DNA from: Cellulomonas sp. JH27-2
Lineage (GTDB): Bacteria; Actinomycetota; Actinomycetes; Actinomycetales; Cellulomonadaceae
Direction: 5' to 3'
NCBI RefSeq assembly: GCF_014837175.1
Contig: NZ_JACYFR010000001.1
Coordinates: 868,001 to 932,000, forward strand
DNA length: 64,000 nt
Below the pieces are notes generated by a model, which saw nothing but the letters and a program-made list of their open reading frames with translations, did no database searches and was not told the DNA's origin. This document shows, piece by piece, positions 8,445-17,125 of this stretch. The position numbers were made by a program, and so were the translations under genes. Numbering within the stretch: the stretch's first letter is position 1; every line of letters begins with the position of its first letter.

Positions 8445-9377
8445 CTAGGGCAGCAGGTGGCCGGCCGCGCGGAACAACTCGTACCACTCCGGGCGGGTCA
8501 GCGGGAGGTCGGAGCCCTGTGCGGCGCCGGTCACCCGCTCCGGCGTCGTCGTGCCCAGCACCACCTGCATATTGGCGGGGTGACGCGTGATCCACGCCGT
8601 CGCGATCGCGATCGGCGGCACGTCGTACTGCGCCGCCAGGCGGTCGATCACGGCGTTGAGCTCCGGGTAGTCGGGGTTGTCCAGGAAGACGCCGTCGAAG
8701 AACTTGGCCTGGAACGGCGACCACGCCTGGATGGTGATGTCGTGCAGCCGGCAGTAGTCGACGATGCCGCCGTCGCGCTGGATCGACTGGTCCTCGCCGG
8801 CCATGTTGGCGGCGACGCCCTGCGCGACGATCGACGCGTGCGTGATGGACAGCTGCAGCTGGTTGGCGACGATCGGCTGGCGGACGAACTTGCGCAGGAG
8901 CTCGATCTGCCCGGGCGTCTGGTTGGAGACGCCGAACGAGCGGACCTTGCCGGCCTGCTCGAGCTCGTCGAACGCCCGCGCGACCTCCTCCGGCTCCACG
9001 AGGGCGTCGGGGCGGTGCAGCAGCAGGATGTCGATGTAGTCGGTGGCCAGCGCCTCCAGGGATCCGTTCACCGACTCGATGATGTGCTCGTAGGAGAAGT
9101 CGAACGTGCCCTGCGCGGGGACGATCCCGCACTTGGTCTGGATGGTGACCGCGTCGCGCTCCGACGACGACAGTGCCATCGCCTCCGCGAACCGGCGCTC
9201 GCACCTGTGCAGCTCCCCGCCGTAGATGTCGGCGTGGTCGACGAAGTCGATGCCGGCGTCGCGCGCGGCGTGCACCAGCTCGCGGATCTCGTCGTCGGAC
9301 TTGTCCGCGATCCGCATCAGGCCGAGCACCACGTTGGGCGCGACGATGTCCGTACCGGGCAGGGCGAAGGTCTTCAC
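8445..9377 (-). CDS. Aldo/keto reductase
   Basis: A 310-residue (beta/alpha)8 NADPH-dependent reductase of the YdhF type. The catalytic tetrad is visible: Asp and Tyr in DFVDHADIYGG (about 45-54), Lys in IQTKCGI (about 83) and His in ILLLHRPD (about 118). VRSFGVSNQTPGQIELL is the family-2 AKR signature and the C-terminal VVLGTTTPERV is the NADP-phosphate loop. GTG 9377 is preceded by TAGGGT at 9384-9389 with 6 nt spacing, implying a leaderless mRNA. The substrate is not identifiable. Confidence 0.92.
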   Translation of the reverse strand: MKTFALPGTDIVAPNVVLGLMRIADKSDDEIRELVHAARDAGIDFVDHADIYGGELHRCERRFAEAMALSSSERDAVTIQTKCGIVPAQGTFDFSYEHIIESVNGSLEALATDYIDILLLHRPDALVEPEEVARAFDELEQAGKVRSFGVSNQTPGQIELLRKFVRQPIVANQLQLSITHASIVAQGVAANMAGEDQSIQRDGGIVDYCRLHDITIQAWSPFQAKFFDGVFLDNPDYPELNAVIDRLAAQYDVPPIAIATAWITRHPANMQVVLGTTTPERVTGAAQGSDLPLTRPEWYELFRAAGHLLP

Positions 9378-9490
9378 GGCTCGACCCTAGGCGCGCGACC
9401 ATCTCCGTGCCATCGTCGGGCGTCTCGGACGGCTCGATCGTCACCACGACCCGCGGAGAGCGTGTCGGTGGCCGGGTGGAGGGTGGGCGC

Positions 9491-10213
9491 ATGACCACAC
9501 CGCACCTGATCCTGGTTCCCGGCTTCTGGCTCGGCGCCTGGGCGTGGGACGCCGTCGTCGACGCTCTGGCCGCCCGCGGCCTCGCCGCCACCGCCCTGAC
9601 GCTCCCGGGGCTCCATCCGCACGACGACCGGTGGCACGTGACCCGCGCTGACCAGCTCGCCGCCATCACCGACGCGATCGACACCGCCGAGGGACCCGTC
9701 GTGCTCGTCGGGCACAGCGGGGGCGGCTCGCTCGTCGGCGAGGCCGTCGACCGCCGGCCCGACCGGGTGGCACGCGCCGTCTACGTCGACTCGGGTCCGC
9801 TCGAGGACGGGGCGGTGATCGACCCGACGCTCTCAGCCGACGCCACCGAGATCGCCCTGCCCGACTGGGAAGAGCTGGCCGCGCAGGGATCGAGCATCGA
9901 GGGGATCGACGAGGCAGCACTGGCCGAGTTCCGGCGGCGCGCGGTCCCGGAGCCGGCCGCCATCGCGACCGAACCCGTCCGCGTCGGCGATCCGCGGCGG
10001 TTCGACGTCCCCGTGACCGCGCTGTGCCACAGCATCTCGTCAGAGGTCCTGCGCACCATGGCCGACGGAGGCCCGCCGTTCCACACCGAGCTCGGCCGCT
10101 ACGACGTCACCTACGTCGACCTCCCGACCGGCCACTGGCCCATGTTCTCGCGGCCCGGCGACCTCGCGGCAGCCCTCGCCGATGCCGCCTCCCCTACCCC
10201 CTCGGGCGGGTGA
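9491..10213 (+). CDS. Alpha/beta hydrolase
   Basis: A 240-residue serine hydrolase. An N-terminal oxyanion region (LILVPGFWLGAWAWD, residues 6-20) precedes the nucleophile elbow GHSGGG (about 75-80), and the C-terminal catalytic His is in LPTGHWPMFSRP. No signal peptide, so cytoplasmic. Divergent from the reductase (113 nt apart). The esterase-type fold is clear, the substrate is not. Confidence 0.88.
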   Translation: MTTPHLILVPGFWLGAWAWDAVVDALAARGLAATALTLPGLHPHDDRWHVTRADQLAAITDAIDTAEGPVVLVGHSGGGSLVGEAVDRRPDRVARAVYVDSGPLEDGAVIDPTLSADATEIALPDWEELAAQGSSIEGIDEAALAEFRRRAVPEPAAIATEPVRVGDPRRFDVPVTALCHSISSEVLRTMADGGPPFHTELGRYDVTYVDLPTGHWPMFSRPGDLAAALADAASPTPSGG

Positions 10214-10370
10214 GCCGCGTCACGAATTGGTCATATGTCCGATTCGGCGCGCCGTCTTTCACAGCACCTTCACACAGACGGGTGTTATCGAACCGTGACC
10301 TTCACACCGGTCAGTTAGCGTCGTCCGCGGTTCTGCTGGGCATCGACCGGCGACCATCCGGGTCGGACGC

Positions 10371-10548
10371 CGAGCGCTGCCACCGAACCGGATCCCCAGA
10401 CCTCATGGCAGCGACGGGCGACCCACATCTTCACGCGCGTTGATTCGCGCTCGGGGCGCAGCACGGTCGGGGCCCCCGCCCCGCACCCGCCACAGATCCC
10501 ACCGATCACCCCGTGGCACTGCGTCCGACAGCTCAGCTCGCAGGCGTC
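10371..10548 (+). promoter_or_regulatory. Probable c-di-AMP (ydaO-yuaA type) riboswitch
   Basis: This 346-nt gene-free stretch precedes a secreted NlpC/P60 gene, the classic position of c-di-AMP riboswitches in actinobacteria. An 8-bp stem CGCTGCCA/TGGCAGCG (10375-10382 / 10406-10413) encloses CCGAACC. It is followed by ACGGGCGACCCACA (10414-10427), close to the conserved GGGGGA.CCA segment. A hairpin GCGCG-TTGATTC-GCGC (10435-10450) recalls the GGUGAAUC element. Near the gene, CCGACAGCTCAGCTCGCAGG (from 10525) resembles the actinobacterial 3' end. The matches are from memory; boundaries, especially the 5' one, are approximate. Confidence 0.5.
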
Positions 10549-10559
10549 AGAGGTACCTC

Positions 10560-11393
10560 ATGACGACCACCAACCCCGGTCACGTCCTGCCCACCCCCGA
10601 GTCATCCAGCCCCCGGCCGTCGCGCATGCGCCGCCGGATCGCGGCCCTCGCCGGCGGCCTCGCGCTCGTCGTCGCCGCGCCGATCGCCGCGGGCACCCCC
10701 GCTTCCGCCGCCACGTCGACCCACATCACGACGGCTGCCGCCAAGCCGACCGTCAAGACGGCGCGGACCACGCTCAAGATCTCGAAGCACACGCAGACCC
10801 GGTTCAAGACCGCGGCCAAGATCCGCGTCGTCGTCCGCATCGGCTCCGCGAAGGCGGCCGGCAAGGTCACCGTCAAGATCGGCTCCAAGACCTGGAAGCA
10901 CCTGACGCTGCACAACGGCACGACGAAACGCGTCTCCCTGCCGAAGACCATGACCGACGGCAGGCACCACATCACCGCCGTCTACACGCACTCGGGCGTG
11001 AAGCGCTCGAAGGACAGCCAGGTCGTGAAGGTCAAGAAGGGCACCTCCAAGATCGTCACGACGGCCAAGAAGTACGTCGGCAAGCCCTACCGCCACGGCG
11101 CCACGGGTCCCAAGGCGTTCGACTGCTCGGGCTTCACCAGCTACGTCTTCAAGAAGGCCGGCATCAAGAAGCTCCCGCGCACCTCGTCGGCCCAGCGCCA
11201 CGTCGGCAAGACGGTCTCGCGCAAGCACGCGAAGCCGGGCGACATCATCTGGTCACCGGGCCACGTCGCCATCTACGTGGGCGGCAACAAGATGATCGAC
11301 GCCCCGCGTCCGGGCAAGACCATCCAGGTCCGCTCCATCTGGCAGCACAACCCGAAGTTCATCCGCGTCAACGCGGCCGCCGTCGCGGTCTGA
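10560..11393 (+). CDS. Secreted NlpC/P60 family cell-wall endopeptidase
   Basis: A 277-residue protein that should cleave peptidoglycan stem peptides outside the cell. The signal peptide (basic RMRRR then a hydrophobic stretch ending TPASAA) covers about residues 22-51. A basic Ig-like region (about 65-165) may bind the wall. The NlpC/P60 domain (about 170-270) contains FDCSGFTSYVF with nucleophile Cys189 and GHVAIYVG with His235; a third polar residue should be the His of RSIWQHNP. The ATG follows AGAGGTAC. Expression is probably controlled by the riboswitch candidate just upstream. A 16-bp hairpin follows the gene. Confidence 0.9.
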   Translation: MTTTNPGHVLPTPESSSPRPSRMRRRIAALAGGLALVVAAPIAAGTPASAATSTHITTAAAKPTVKTARTTLKISKHTQTRFKTAAKIRVVVRIGSAKAAGKVTVKIGSKTWKHLTLHNGTTKRVSLPKTMTDGRHHITAVYTHSGVKRSKDSQVVKVKKGTSKIVTTAKKYVGKPYRHGATGPKAFDCSGFTSYVFKKAGIKKLPRTSSAQRHVGKTVSRKHAKPGDIIWSPGHVAIYVGGNKMIDAPRPGKTIQVRSIWQHNPKFIRVNAAAVAV

Positions 11394-11424
11394 CGCGCCA
11401 CGCGGGCTCCGGCCCTGCGGCACT

Positions 11425-11473
11425 CGAGAACGACCTCTGCGGGCGAGACAGACACCTGCAGAGGTCGTTCTCG
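11425..11473. terminator. Long perfect hairpin between convergent genes
   Basis: Arms of 16 nt (11425-11440 and 11458-11473, CGAGAACGACCTCTGC and its exact complement) with a 17-nt loop. It lies between the stops of the NlpC gene (+) and the M3 peptidase gene (-), so it probably terminates both. No T-tract follows on either strand, as is usual in high-GC actinobacteria. Confidence 0.7.
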
Positions 11474-11507
11474 CGTCTACGGGTCTGTCTCGGCCGACGC
11501 GCGGGCC

Positions 11508-13421
11508 TCAGCCCTCCGTCAGCCATTCCTCGAACGGGGCGAACGACGTCGGCCGGCCGAGGAACCGCTGCACCAGGTCCACGGCGTCGGCGGAACCGCC
11601 GGGCGCCAGGATCGCGTCGCGGTAGCGCCGCCCGACGACCGGGTCCATGAGGTCGTCGCCGAACGCCGAGAGCAGGTCCCGCGCGATCACCAGGCTCCAG
11701 AGGTACGTGTAGTACGCGGACCCGTAGCCGTCCAGGTGCCCGAACCCGGCGTACTGGTGCGTGCCGGGGATGGGCGCGTAGGGGCCGAACCGCTCGTCGA
11801 CCTGCTCGGCGAACGCCGCGAGGTCGTCGGGCGCGTGCGCGTGCAGCCCGTAGGACAGGGCCGTGAAGCTGAGCTGACGCCGGGTCCAGGCGCCGCGCGC
11901 GAAGGTGTCCGCCCGGCGCATGCGCGCGACGAGGTTCGCGGGGATCGGCTCCCCGGCGTCGTTCGTCGCGAACGTGGCCAGCACGTCGGCGTCCCACGCC
12001 CACACCTCGAGGAGCTGGCTGGGCGCCTCGACGAAGTCCCACTCGGTGGCGACCCCGCTGAACATGGCCCAGGACTGGCCACCGCCCAGGATCTCGTGCA
12101 CCAGGTGGCCGAACTCGTGGAAGAACGTGACGACGTCGTCGTGCTCCATGAGGCCGGTCGGGAAGTTGCAGACGAGCACCCCCTCGGGGAGCTGTCGGCC
12201 CGCGACGCCCGTCGTCAGCGTGAACTGCGCGGCGTGGTTGTACTTGCCCGTCCGCGGGTGCATGTCGAGGTAGACGCGCCCGATGCGCTCGCCGCCGTCC
12301 AGCACGTCGTAGACGGAGACGTCGTCGTGCCACGTCGTCGCCTCGACCGGCACGAACGCGAGGTCGAACAGGCGCGAGACGGTCGAGAGCACGCCGTCAC
12401 GGACCGCCGGGTAGCGGAAGTACTGCCGCACCTGCTGGGCGTCGACGTCGTAGTCCTCGCGGCGGATCACCTGGTCGTAGTAGAGGTTGTCCGCCGAGGT
12501 GACCTGCGTGGCCTCGGGGTCGTCCTCGCGGAAGCGGGCCAGCATGGTCGCGACGTCGGCCGTCGCCGCGTCCGCCGTGAGGGCGTCGAGCCGGTCGATG
12601 AACTCCGCGACGGCCGCACCCGAGCCGATCATCCGCGTCTCGACCTCGTACGTCGGCCAGTCCGGGTACCCCAGCAGCGCGGCCCGCTCGGCGCGCAGCC
12701 GCAGCAGCTCGGCCAGGATCGGCTCGTTGGCGGGGTAGGCGAGCAGCAGGTACTCGCGTGTCAGCGCCAGGCGCGCCGCGGGGTCGGTGGCGTACGTGCG
12801 GAACGGGACCATGTCCGGGTACTCGGTGGTCAGCGCGACGAGTCCGTCGTCGCCCGGCTGGTGCGCCGCGACGAAGTCGTCGGGCAGACCCGCCAACGCC
12901 TCCGGCCGCACGTGGATGGTCCGGACGCCCTCGCGGATGTTGCGGGAGAACTCCAGGCCCAGCTCGGTGCAGCGCTGTGCCAGCGAGCGCAGCTTCTCCC
13001 GCTCGTCGGGCGTCCGGTCCACGCCGGCCCGACGGAAGTCGCGCAGCACGTGCTCGCGCGCGCGGACCGAGTCGGCGTCGAGGCCGGCGGGCGACGTCGC
13101 CGCGACCACCTGCCACAGCTCGTGGTCCAGCCCACGCTCGGTGAACACGTTCTCGGCCGCCTCCGCGCTCGCCTCGGCGGCCTCGCGGATCGCGGTGTCC
13201 GGGTGGACCTCGGCGAACAGGTGCGCGCGTGCCGACGCCGTGCCGAGCGCGATGTCGGCGTCGTTCCACAGCGCGAGCACCTCGTCAGTCGTGCGCTCGG
13301 TGCCGTCCTTGAGGCGCTCCACGAGCGTGCGGCCCTCGTCGAGCAGGGCGTCCACGCTCGTCGCGAGGAAGGCGGACCAGTCGTCGGCGGGGAAGTCCGT
13401 GGGACCCAGGGGCTGCGGCAT
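11508..13421 (-). CDS. M3 family zinc metallopeptidase (oligopeptidase A/thimet type)
   Basis: A 637-residue cytoplasmic peptidase that degrades short peptides. The zinc motif HEFGH is at residues 435-439, followed by SGVATEWDFVEAPSQ, which carries the third zinc ligand Glu. The C-terminal HQYAGFGHLDGYGSAYYTYLWS is the substrate-closing tyrosine region of the family. Length agrees with the M3A family. ATG 13421 has TATCGT at 13428-13433, six bases upstream, so the transcript is likely leaderless. It is divergent from the membrane gene at 13480, with only 58 nt holding two opposed promoters. Confidence 0.93.
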   Translation of the reverse strand: MPQPLGPTDFPADDWSAFLATSVDALLDEGRTLVERLKDGTERTTDEVLALWNDADIALGTASARAHLFAEVHPDTAIREAAEASAEAAENVFTERGLDHELWQVVAATSPAGLDADSVRAREHVLRDFRRAGVDRTPDEREKLRSLAQRCTELGLEFSRNIREGVRTIHVRPEALAGLPDDFVAAHQPGDDGLVALTTEYPDMVPFRTYATDPAARLALTREYLLLAYPANEPILAELLRLRAERAALLGYPDWPTYEVETRMIGSGAAVAEFIDRLDALTADAATADVATMLARFREDDPEATQVTSADNLYYDQVIRREDYDVDAQQVRQYFRYPAVRDGVLSTVSRLFDLAFVPVEATTWHDDVSVYDVLDGGERIGRVYLDMHPRTGKYNHAAQFTLTTGVAGRQLPEGVLVCNFPTGLMEHDDVVTFFHEFGHLVHEILGGGQSWAMFSGVATEWDFVEAPSQLLEVWAWDADVLATFATNDAGEPIPANLVARMRRADTFARGAWTRRQLSFTALSYGLHAHAPDDLAAFAEQVDERFGPYAPIPGTHQYAGFGHLDGYGSAYYTYLWSLVIARDLLSAFGDDLMDPVVGRRYRDAILAPGGSADAVDLVQRFLGRPTSFAPFEEWLTEG

Positions 13422-13427
13422 GGCCCG

Positions 13428-13473
13428 ACGATATCCGCGCAGCCCACCCCCGGACACGTGAATCGGCCATGAT
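13428..13473. promoter_or_regulatory. Divergent pair of leaderless promoters
   Basis: On the minus strand TATCGT (13428-13433) is 6 nt before the M3 peptidase ATG. On the plus strand CATGAT (13468-13473) is 6 nt before GTG 13480. The 58-nt gap leaves room for opposed RNA polymerases only if they compete, so the two genes may be mutually exclusive in expression (inference). Confidence 0.45.
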
Positions 13474-13479
13474 GGGGGT

Positions 13480-15045
13480 GTGAGCGACCGTGCCGTCGCC
13501 ACCCGGCGCCCGCCGTGCGGGTGGCGGACCGCTGTCCTGCTGGGGGCGTTGGCCTTCGTCGTGCGCTGGCTCGCCTCGGGCGGCCTCGCCGGGCTCCGGT
13601 CGGAGCGCGTGTACGACGACGGCGTCTACTACGCCGCGGCCGCGTCGCTGCTGCACGGCGTGGTCCCCTACCGCGACGTCCTCCTGCTGCACCCGCCCGG
13701 GATCGTCCTGGCGCTGTCACCGTTCGCGCTGCTGGGGTCGTGGGCCGGCGACGCGGTCGGCTACGAGTCCGCCCGCATCGCGTTCATGCTGGTCGGAGCC
13801 CTGAACACCGTCCTGGTGACTCGGCTCGCGCGGCGCTGGGGCGCGCGCGCCGGCGTCGTCGGCGGCGTGCTCTACGCGTTCTGCGCTGTCGCGGCGATCT
13901 CCGAGGGCACCACGCTGCTGGAGCCGCTGGGGGCGCTGTCGCTGCTGGGTGGGGTGCTCCTGCTGGTGCGGTCGGCCGAGGCGGGGGCCGCGCCGTGGGT
14001 CGCGCGGCGGGTGGCGCCGCTGGGCGCCGTGGTGCTGGGGCTCGGGCTCGTCGTGAAGATCTGGGACGTCGTGCCCGTGCTCGTCGTGCTGGCGTGGCAG
14101 GGATGGCGGCACGGCTGGCGGCGCGGGCTGCGGCTCGCGCTCGTCGCCGGCGGGACGGCTGCGCTCGTCGTCCTGCCCTTCGCGCTGGCCGCGCCCGGAC
14201 CCATGTTCCGGTACGTGGTGCTGGACCAGCTGGACCGCGCGCGCTGGTCGCTGACCGCCACCGACCGCCTCGCAGCGATCCTCGGGGTGGAGACCATCCC
14301 GGGGACGGTGATGACCGGGGGCGACCGGATCCTGCTGGCAGCGCTGCTGGGGGTCACGCTCGCCGCGGCGCTCGCCGCATGGCGGGCCCGACGAGGGCGC
14401 GTGTGGGTGGTGCTCGCGGTCGTGCAGCTCGCCGTGCTGCTCGAGTCACCGTCCTACCTGGACCACTACGGCATGTACGCCGCCCCCGCCCTGGTGCTCG
14501 TGCTCGCCGCGGGCTCGTCGACCCTGCCCGTACGACGTGGCCTGCGGTGGACCAGCGCCGTCGCGGCGGCGGCCTGTGCACTCGTCGTCGTCACCACGGC
14601 CCCCGACCTCACGCCTGACGTGCTCCCGTTCCCCGCGGCCGCCGTCCGCGCCCAGCTGCCGCCCACCGGCTGCACCACGGCCGACTCCCCCGGCGGCCTG
14701 GCGCTCGCCGACACGCTCACGCCCGATCTGGAGCGAGGCTGCCGCGTCCCGGTGGACCCGACCGGCTTCACGTACGACCGCGGTCCGCGGCTCCCCGACG
14801 GCACGCGGGTGCCACGGCTCGACAACCCGGTGTGGCAGGAGTACGGGATCGAGTACCTGACCTCCGGGTCCGCCGCGCTGCTGCTGCGTCCCGTGGGGGA
14901 CGGGTTCGATCCGGCGACCTGCGCGGCGCTGACCGCCGGCACACGTGTCGTCGTCGTCGGGGACGTGCACGTCCTGCGCACCGGGGAGGCTCCCGCACCA
15001 GGCCCCTCGACCGACGCCTGCCTGCCCGCCCCGCGCCGTCGCTGA
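13480..15045 (+). CDS. Polytopic membrane protein, GT39/ArnT-like glycosyltransferase fold
   Basis: A 521-residue protein with about 10-11 transmembrane helices in the first 385 residues and an extracytoplasmic C-terminal domain of about 140 residues with several cysteines. Near the N-terminus RVYDDGVYYAAAASLLHGVVPYRDVLLLHPPG contains the acidic pair (YDDG) after helix 1, and LLHPPG, that are typical of GT-C enzymes using polyprenyl-phosphate sugars. SPSYLDHYGMYAAP is a further conserved membrane-interface motif. The donor and acceptor are unknown. No sugar genes are nearby. Confidence 0.75.
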   Translation: MSDRAVATRRPPCGWRTAVLLGALAFVVRWLASGGLAGLRSERVYDDGVYYAAAASLLHGVVPYRDVLLLHPPGIVLALSPFALLGSWAGDAVGYESARIAFMLVGALNTVLVTRLARRWGARAGVVGGVLYAFCAVAAISEGTTLLEPLGALSLLGGVLLLVRSAEAGAAPWVARRVAPLGAVVLGLGLVVKIWDVVPVLVVLAWQGWRHGWRRGLRLALVAGGTAALVVLPFALAAPGPMFRYVVLDQLDRARWSLTATDRLAAILGVETIPGTVMTGGDRILLAALLGVTLAAALAAWRARRGRVWVVLAVVQLAVLLESPSYLDHYGMYAAPALVLVLAAGSSTLPVRRGLRWTSAVAAAACALVVVTTAPDLTPDVLPFPAAAVRAQLPPTGCTTADSPGGLALADTLTPDLERGCRVPVDPTGFTYDRGPRLPDGTRVPRLDNPVWQEYGIEYLTSGSAALLLRPVGDGFDPATCAALTAGTRVVVVGDVHVLRTGEAPAPGPSTDACLPAPRRR

Positions 15046-15179
15046 GCAGGCCGCCGGCAGCAGTCCGACACATCGACCCATCCGCTCGCCCGTCGGCGTC
15101 GAACCCCGTCCACAGGCCGCACGAACGCGGCATCGGAACGACACCCCGGCCCCTCCTGGGACCGACCGAGGAGAGCTCC

Positions 15180-16010
15180 ATGAACGTCCGCAAGCGCGCC
15201 GCACTGGCCGCCCCTGCCCTGTCCCTCGCCGCCATGATCGCGATGGCGGGCACGGCGTCCGCCGCCAGCAACGACGGTTCCACGCAGGCCCTGCTCAAGC
15301 CGGTCGCCCTCAACGGCGTCGACGGCTCCGGCACCGCCTGGGCCTCGATCAAGGACGACGTCCTGACCGTCACGTTCACGGCCGACGGCCTGCTGGCCGG
15401 CAGCCCGCACGCCGCGCACATCCACTTCGGCGCCGACACCCGGCACGAGTGCCCGTCGGCGTCCGACGACAAGAACGGTGACGGCCACATCAACACCAGC
15501 GAGGGCATGCCCGTCTACGGGATGATCGACCTCTCGCTGACGACCTCGGGTGACACGTCGCCGAAGTCGGCGCTCGCCGTCGACCGGTTCGACACCGCCA
15601 AGAACGGCAACATCACCTACAAGCGCGGGTCGATCAAGGTCAGCGACGAGGTCGCCAAGCACATCCTGTCCGGCGACGCGGTGATCGTCGTGCACGGCGT
15701 CGACTACAACGGCTCCGGCAAGTACGACGGCGACACCAAGTCCGACCTGGACCCGTCGCTGCCCACCGAGGCCACCGACCCCGCGCTGTGCGGCGTCCTG
15801 CAGGTCTCGCAGATGTCCGACATGCCGTCGGGCGGTGCGCAGACCGGTAGCGGGTCCACCTCGGGAACCGAGGACACCGGGCTGCTCGTCGCCGGTGGCC
15901 TGGCGCTCGCCGCCGGTGGCGCCCTCGTGATGCGTCGTCGTCGCTCCGTCGACGCGGCCGTCTCGAGCGCGACGAACAGCACGGGCTCGACGAACGACAC
16001 GATCGCCTGA
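15180..16010 (+). CDS. CHRD-like secreted surface protein
   Basis: A 276-residue exported protein. The signal peptide ends at about GTASAA (residue 29). A CHRD-like beta-domain follows (GTAWASIKDDVLTVTFTADGL, then HAAHIHFG). An acidic DDKNGDGHINTSEG stretch resembles a calcium-binding loop. A G/S/T-rich stalk follows, then a C-terminal helix (LLVAGGLALAAGGALVM) and RRRR. Unlike usual sortase substrates it has a 20-residue polar tail after the basic cluster, and no LPXTG (nearest is TEDTG). Good ribosome site GAGGAGAG. It overlaps the sortase start by one base; CHRD proteins are often paired with class F sortases. Confidence 0.85.
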   Translation: MNVRKRAALAAPALSLAAMIAMAGTASAASNDGSTQALLKPVALNGVDGSGTAWASIKDDVLTVTFTADGLLAGSPHAAHIHFGADTRHECPSASDDKNGDGHINTSEGMPVYGMIDLSLTTSGDTSPKSALAVDRFDTAKNGNITYKRGSIKVSDEVAKHILSGDAVIVVHGVDYNGSGKYDGDTKSDLDPSLPTEATDPALCGVLQVSQMSDMPSGGAQTGSGSTSGTEDTGLLVAGGLALAAGGALVMRRRRSVDAAVSSATNSTGSTNDTIA

Positions 16011-16726
16011 TGGCCGCCGACGACGCCCGGACCCCGGGGAGCCACCGCGCGCCCCGGGCCGGGCGGCGTCGTGCCGTCGCCACCGGCGTCGGTGTGGCGC
16101 TGCTGCTGGGCGGCGGTGCCGCCGTGGCCGTCGGGGTCATGGCGCAGGAGCCTTCGCCCCCCGCTCCCGCATCCGCCCAGGCGCTCCCGACCAGCCCGGC
16201 ACCTTCGTCGGGCACACCCACGCCGACGACCGAAGCGCCCGCACCGACGGCGACACCGACGGCCGAGGCGAAGGCGCAGCCCAAGCCCGTCAAGGTGACC
16301 ATCCCGTCGCTCAAGATCAGCTCCAGCCTGCTGGAGCTGGGCCTGGCGAAGGACGGCACGATCGACGTCCCGAAACCGGGCGCCGACTACGACAAGGCGG
16401 CCTGGTTCACGGGTTCGCCGCGCCCCGGCGCGGTCGGCCCGGCGGTCATCGAGGGTCACGTCGACGGGGTCCACGGCCCCTCCGTGTTCTACGACCTCGG
16501 CAAGATCGACAAGGGCGCCAAGGTGCACGTCACGCGTGCCGACGGGTCCACCGTCACGTTCGTCGTCGACGGCGTCGAGGCCTACCCCAAGGACGACTTC
16601 CCCGTGAAGAAGGTCTACGGCAACACCGAGAGCCCCGAGCTGCGCCTCATCACGTGCGGCGGCAAGTTCGACAAGCGCACCGGCCACTACGTCGACAACA
16701 CGGTGGTCTACCTCCACGAGGCGTGA
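16010..16726 (+). CDS. Class F sortase
   Basis: A 238-residue membrane-anchored transpeptidase. One N-terminal helix (about 22-44) is followed by a P/T/A-rich linker (45-90) and the sortase beta-barrel beginning VTIPSLKISSSLLELGL. The catalytic His is in AVIEGHVD (about 148), the Cys in LRLITCGG (about 216) and the Arg shortly after (KRTGHYVDN). Class F enzymes typically sit beside their single substrate; here that is the CHRD protein whose stop codon overlaps this ATG (TGATG). Confidence 0.9.
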   Translation: MAADDARTPGSHRAPRAGRRRAVATGVGVALLLGGGAAVAVGVMAQEPSPPAPASAQALPTSPAPSSGTPTPTTEAPAPTATPTAEAKAQPKPVKVTIPSLKISSSLLELGLAKDGTIDVPKPGADYDKAAWFTGSPRPGAVGPAVIEGHVDGVHGPSVFYDLGKIDKGAKVHVTRADGSTVTFVVDGVEAYPKDDFPVKKVYGNTESPELRLITCGGKFDKRTGHYVDNTVVYLHEA

Positions 16727-16806
16727 TCCGCCGCGAGCTCCCGACATGCCGTCGGGCCTGCTCGGGCGCATGATCGAAGGAGCCGATCACGACGAGGGAG
16801 ACGACG

Positions 16807-16938
16807 ATGTCCGAGCAGAGCACACCAGTTCCCGAGGACCCTCGCGTCCACGCCGAGGCTGCGGCGGAGGGCGAGACCAAGGACGCCGCGACCGAGACGG
16901 TCCGCGAGCACGCGAGCGACCCGGCCGAGGGCGCCTGA
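16807..16938 (+). CDS. Small acidic protein of 43 residues
   Basis: The ORF encodes MSEQSTPVPEDPRVHAEAAAEGE and ends SDPAEGA, strongly acidic and probably disordered. A clear ribosome site GAGGGAG lies 7-8 nt before ATG, and CATGAT at 16769-16774 is a plausible -10. It is followed by a large inverted repeat. I do not recognise a family. It is reported because start, ribosome site, promoter and terminator are all in place. Confidence 0.6.
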   Translation: MSEQSTPVPEDPRVHAEAAAEGETKDAATETVREHASDPAEGA

Positions 16939-16982
16939 CCCCTTCCCCGCTCCCACCGAGCGGGTTCCCGATCGATGGATCG

Positions 16983-17040
16983 GTGGGTGAAGGACACGCC
17001 GCGCGACAGCAGTCGAGCACGCGGCGTGTCGTCCACCCAC
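16983..17040. terminator. 21-bp inverted repeat
   Basis: Arms 16983-17003 and 17020-17040 pair over 21 positions with two mismatches (GTGGGTG..G.ACACGCCGCG) around a 16-nt loop. It begins 45 nt after the stop of the small ORF and ends 86 nt before the ABC permease. Probably the terminator of the sortase/small-ORF unit; a protein-binding palindrome is the alternative. Confidence 0.55.
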
Positions 17041-17125
17041 GCGTGCGACTGGCGTAGGCGGGTGTGTCGTGGCCAGGCATTTCGTGCCAAGGTGAGGCTC
17101 GACGCCCACCGACCCCGGGAGCCAC

